Of a DNA stretch of 64,000 bases, positions 61,859 to 64,000 are shown piece by piece (within the stretch, counting starts at the first letter, position 1; every line of letters begins with the position of its first letter). Below the pieces are notes generated by a model. It was given only the letters and a program-made list of their open reading frames with translations. It was not told the DNA's origin and did not search any database. Position numbers and translations under genes: made by a program. The DNA is from Paenibacillus sp. 37 (lineage in GTDB: Bacteria > Bacillota > Bacilli > Paenibacillales > Paenibacillaceae). Location: positions 6,634,001 to 6,698,000 of the forward strand of contig NZ_CP043761.1 of NCBI RefSeq assembly GCF_008386395.1, written 5' to 3'.

Positions 61859-62746
61859 TTAACCTTTAACTGAACCCGCAGCAATGCCCTCCACGATTCG
61901 ATTACTCAGGATGAGAAAAGCAATCAGAATCGGCATAATGCTGATCATCAGCGTGGCACCAATGGCTCCCCAATCCGTTGTATATTGACCGATAAAGTTC
62001 TGTACCCCAACGGTCAGGGTCTTGTATGAATCCGTACTGATGAACGTATTAACAAAGATGAACTCATTCCAGTTATAGATCATGTTGATGATTGCCGTTG
62101 TGGAGATAACCGAAGCTGTCATCGGCAAGATAATCCGAAAGAAAATTCGATGCACGGAGCAGCCATCCATCACTGCGGCTTCTTCCACTTCCCGGGGAAG
62201 CGCGTAGTAGAATCCGAGTAGAATCATAATGGTAATTGGCATATTAAAGGCAATATAAGACAAGATGACTGACAAAGGATGATCTGTGAGATGAAGCTTC
62301 AGGAACAAGCTGAACAGCGGGATCAACGTGGAGTGTACAGGGATCATCAGACCCACCATGAATAGCCCCAGCACCAGCGAACGACCCTTCCAGCGCATAC
62401 GTGTAATGGCAAAGGTCACCAGACTGGCAAACAGCACGGTGACCACCACCGAGACCACGGTAATCCATACACTGTTGAAGAAGTACAAGCTGATATTTCC
62501 CTCTGTCCATACCTTGACATAGTTTTCCCAACGCGGGGTAGCAGGAAGGGAAAAAGGCGCCATGTCGAATACTTCCTGATTATTTTTAAGCGAGAACAAC
62601 AGCAGCCATACCAAGGGTAAAATTTGCAGCAAAGCTACCAGGGACAAGAGGAAATACAGCAGAATATATCCGAATCTCCTTAACCATGCCGAACCTCGGC
62701 TTGTCCCCGGGTAAGTTGACAATCTAACGGCCGTATCCGTCTTCAC
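61859..62746 (-). CDS. Sugar ABC transporter permease (MalG/AraQ type)
   Basis: 295 residues from a GTG at 62746 with AAAGGAGG nine bases upstream. Six helices and the EAA loop PREVEEAAVMDGCSVHRIFFRIILPMTAS, ending IVEGIAAGSVKG. It is operonic with the permease at 62939, although a MITE-like repeat separates them. There is no ATPase gene in view, so an MsmX-type shared ATPase is likely. Confidence 0.88.
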   Translation of the reverse strand: MKTDTAVRLSTYPGTSRGSAWLRRFGYILLYFLLSLVALLQILPLVWLLLFSLKNNQEVFDMAPFSLPATPRWENYVKVWTEGNISLYFFNSVWITVVSVVVTVLFASLVTFAITRMRWKGRSLVLGLFMVGLMIPVHSTLIPLFSLFLKLHLTDHPLSVILSYIAFNMPITIMILLGFYYALPREVEEAAVMDGCSVHRIFFRIILPMTASVISTTAIINMIYNWNEFIFVNTFISTDSYKTLTVGVQNFIGQYTTDWGAIGATLMISIMPILIAFLILSNRIVEGIAAGSVKG

Positions 62747-62770
62747 CGGGATGGACCTCCTTTCATTTCA

Positions 62771-62936
62771 CTAGGGCGTGTCTGGAAACTCCGAAGGTGG
62801 CAGATTTTGCCGAATTTTCGTTCCAAGCAAGGAAATTTTCCGCAGGCGTGCCCGGGCACGTCAAGGGAAAGTGACGCAGCAGGGGGAGAAAAGGCGGTAA
62901 AAGATGCACTTCAGCGAGTTTTCAGACACGAACTAG
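62771..62936. repeat. 166-bp MITE-like inverted-repeat element in the ABC operon
   Basis: Ends CTAGGGCGTGTCTGGAAACTC and GAGTTTTCAGACACGAACTAG are inverted (one mismatch in the inner 14 bases). The inside (GCAGATTTTGCCGAATTTTC; CGTGCCCGGGCACG, itself palindromic) is GC-mixed and codes no gene. It resembles an intergenic repeat I recall from other Paenibacillus genomes, but that was not checked. Confidence 0.6.
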
Positions 62937-62938
62937 CG

Positions 62939-63820
62939 TCAGGAATACTGGATCGTATCTTTGGATGCCGTCGCTTTACGAAGCAGCCAGGTAACAAGCA
63001 GACAGATCAAGAGCAGGAAGAACCCTACAGCACTGCCGTAACCAAAGTCGAAGCTACGGAACGCCTGACGATACATATAGGAGGCCATCACTTCGCTGGA
63101 GCCATTTGGTCCGCCATCGGTCATCACGTAGATGAGATCAAAATACTTGAGTGAGCCTACCACAGCCAGTACCACAGTCACCTTGATGACTTCAGTAATT
63201 AGCGGCAACTTGATTCGAAAAGCGATCTGCCAAGGGCTTGCCCCATCAATCCGGGCTGCTTCCACCAGAGATTCCGGAATATTTTTGAGGGCCGCATAAT
63301 AGATCAAAATATAGAAGCCTGCATACTGCCATAGGATCGGTACGAACAGTGCATACAGCACCAGGGATGGCTCCGCCAGCCAAGCTGGCGGATTGCTGAA
63401 GCCGATCGCTTCCAGAAAGGTGTTCAGCACACCATTGCTGGGATGATAGATCTTCAGCCATAACTGAGCGATCGCGACCGAAGACAGCAGCATCGGGATC
63501 AAATATATTTTGCGGAACAGATTGGCACCCTTGATCTTGCCTGACAGCACCAAAGCAATCATCAGATAACCGATCAGACTCAGCGCAGAGAACAAAGCAA
63601 GCAAAAAAGTATGGTTCGCACTCTGCCAAAATGTTCCGTCCTGAAGCAGTCTGGCGTAATTATCCAATCCAATAAAGGTCATTGCACCGATCCCGTCCCA
63701 TTGCATCAACCCATAATACCCGGTGAGCACGATTGGGATGTACACCAAGACCAGCAGCAGAAGCAGTGCAGGAAGCACGTACAACGCAGCAACGAGACGG
63801 TTGGACATGACTTTGTCCAT
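62939..63820 (-). CDS. Sugar ABC transporter permease (MalF/UgpA type)
   Basis: 293 residues, six helices (YVLPALLLLLVLVYIPIVLTGYYG first), EAA loop PESLVEAARIDGASPWQIAFRIKLPLITE. The ATG at 63820 has GGGAGGA seven bases before; a GTG at 63823 is adjacent. It follows the binding-protein gene by 38 bp and partners the permease at 61859. Confidence 0.88.
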   Translation of the reverse strand: MDKVMSNRLVAALYVLPALLLLLVLVYIPIVLTGYYGLMQWDGIGAMTFIGLDNYARLLQDGTFWQSANHTFLLALFSALSLIGYLMIALVLSGKIKGANLFRKIYLIPMLLSSVAIAQLWLKIYHPSNGVLNTFLEAIGFSNPPAWLAEPSLVLYALFVPILWQYAGFYILIYYAALKNIPESLVEAARIDGASPWQIAFRIKLPLITEVIKVTVVLAVVGSLKYFDLIYVMTDGGPNGSSEVMASYMYRQAFRSFDFGYGSAVGFFLLLICLLVTWLLRKATASKDTIQYS

Positions 63821-63858
63821 CACATTATCCTCCCTTCAAGCGTTCAAACGTGTGTACG

Positions 63859-64000
63859 TCAATTGCCTTTATCAATCGCAGCCTGATGATTCTTCACAAA
63901 ATCCTCCGGTGTAACCGCTTCGCCAAACAACGCCTGAATCATATCCAGATGTGCCTGAGCGGCTGCCGGTTTCATCTGCACGTCTGCAAAGAGCGTAAGG
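63859..64000 (-). CDS. Sugar ABC transporter solute-binding protein, C-terminal end (partial)
   Basis: The minus frame is open from the window edge to a TGA at 63861-63859 and gives LTLFADVQMKPAAAQAHLDM onwards to NHQAAIDKGN. The helical pattern (HLDMIQALFGEAVTPEDFVKN) is typical of the C-terminus of family-1 binding proteins. Its position just upstream of two permease genes supports this. The remainder lies outside the window. Confidence 0.7.
   Translation of the reverse strand, partial: LTLFADVQMKPAAAQAHLDMIQALFGEAVTPEDFVKNHQAAIDKGN

Overview
The window looks like a Paenibacillus-type Firmicute chromosome. Strong AGGAGG ribosome sites, Bacillus-like gluconokinase and cydABDC proteins, sugar ABC transporters without their own ATPase, and TTG/GTG starts behind good ribosome sites all point that way. 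No rRNA, tRNA or CRISPR array was seen. Assignments rest on reading motifs and overall resemblance; no database search was run.

Layout. 1-12 kb: end of a sugar permease, gluconokinase gntK, a SnoaL-like protein divergent from an ArsR regulator, a TagO/WecA-type lipid-carrier transferase, an IS3-family element (IS-A) that has split a terminator hairpin, and a sugar ABC transporter divergent from its LacI-type regulator. 12-18.5 kb: the leftward cytochrome bd operon cydA-cydB-cydD-cydC, with a Rex/Fnr-like palindrome upstream. 18.7-33 kb: a surface-glycan or glycoprotein locus. It holds a rightward four-gene operon (unknown TPR protein, GT2, GT4, methyltransferase), a leftward operon of two DUF6385-like proteins (one with a Thr-rich 102-bp tandem repeat array) plus three large GT2-TPR glycosyltransferases, and two small divergent paralogues ending in WWE. 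33-42 kb: MFS exporter, winged-helix regulator, a TrpXYZ-type ABC transporter, an Rpn-type nuclease with internal tandem repeats, a SufR-like regulator and the tRNA hydroxylase TrhO.

42-55.4 kb is an AT-rich island and the most interesting part. It carries a lasso-peptide-type RiPP cluster: precursor with a YxxPxL leader, PqqD-like recognition protein, transglutaminase-like leader peptidase, asparagine-synthetase-like cyclase, ABC exporter, FtsX permease with LolD-type ATPase, a lipoprotein that may give immunity, and two copies of a MauE-plus-thioredoxin-like pair. The predicted core is about 52 residues with six cysteines, far longer than ordinary lasso peptides. This suggests a macrolactam ring joined to a disulfide-rich tail, with the redox genes making or shuffling the disulfides. 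A second IS3 element (IS-B) and a remnant IS end close the island.

55.4-64 kb returns to backbone: a beta-propeller lipoprotein with a two-component system, an AraC regulator, a MATE transporter, and a sugar ABC operon whose two permease genes are separated by a 166-bp MITE-like inverted-repeat element. The operon runs off the right edge inside the solute-binding protein gene.
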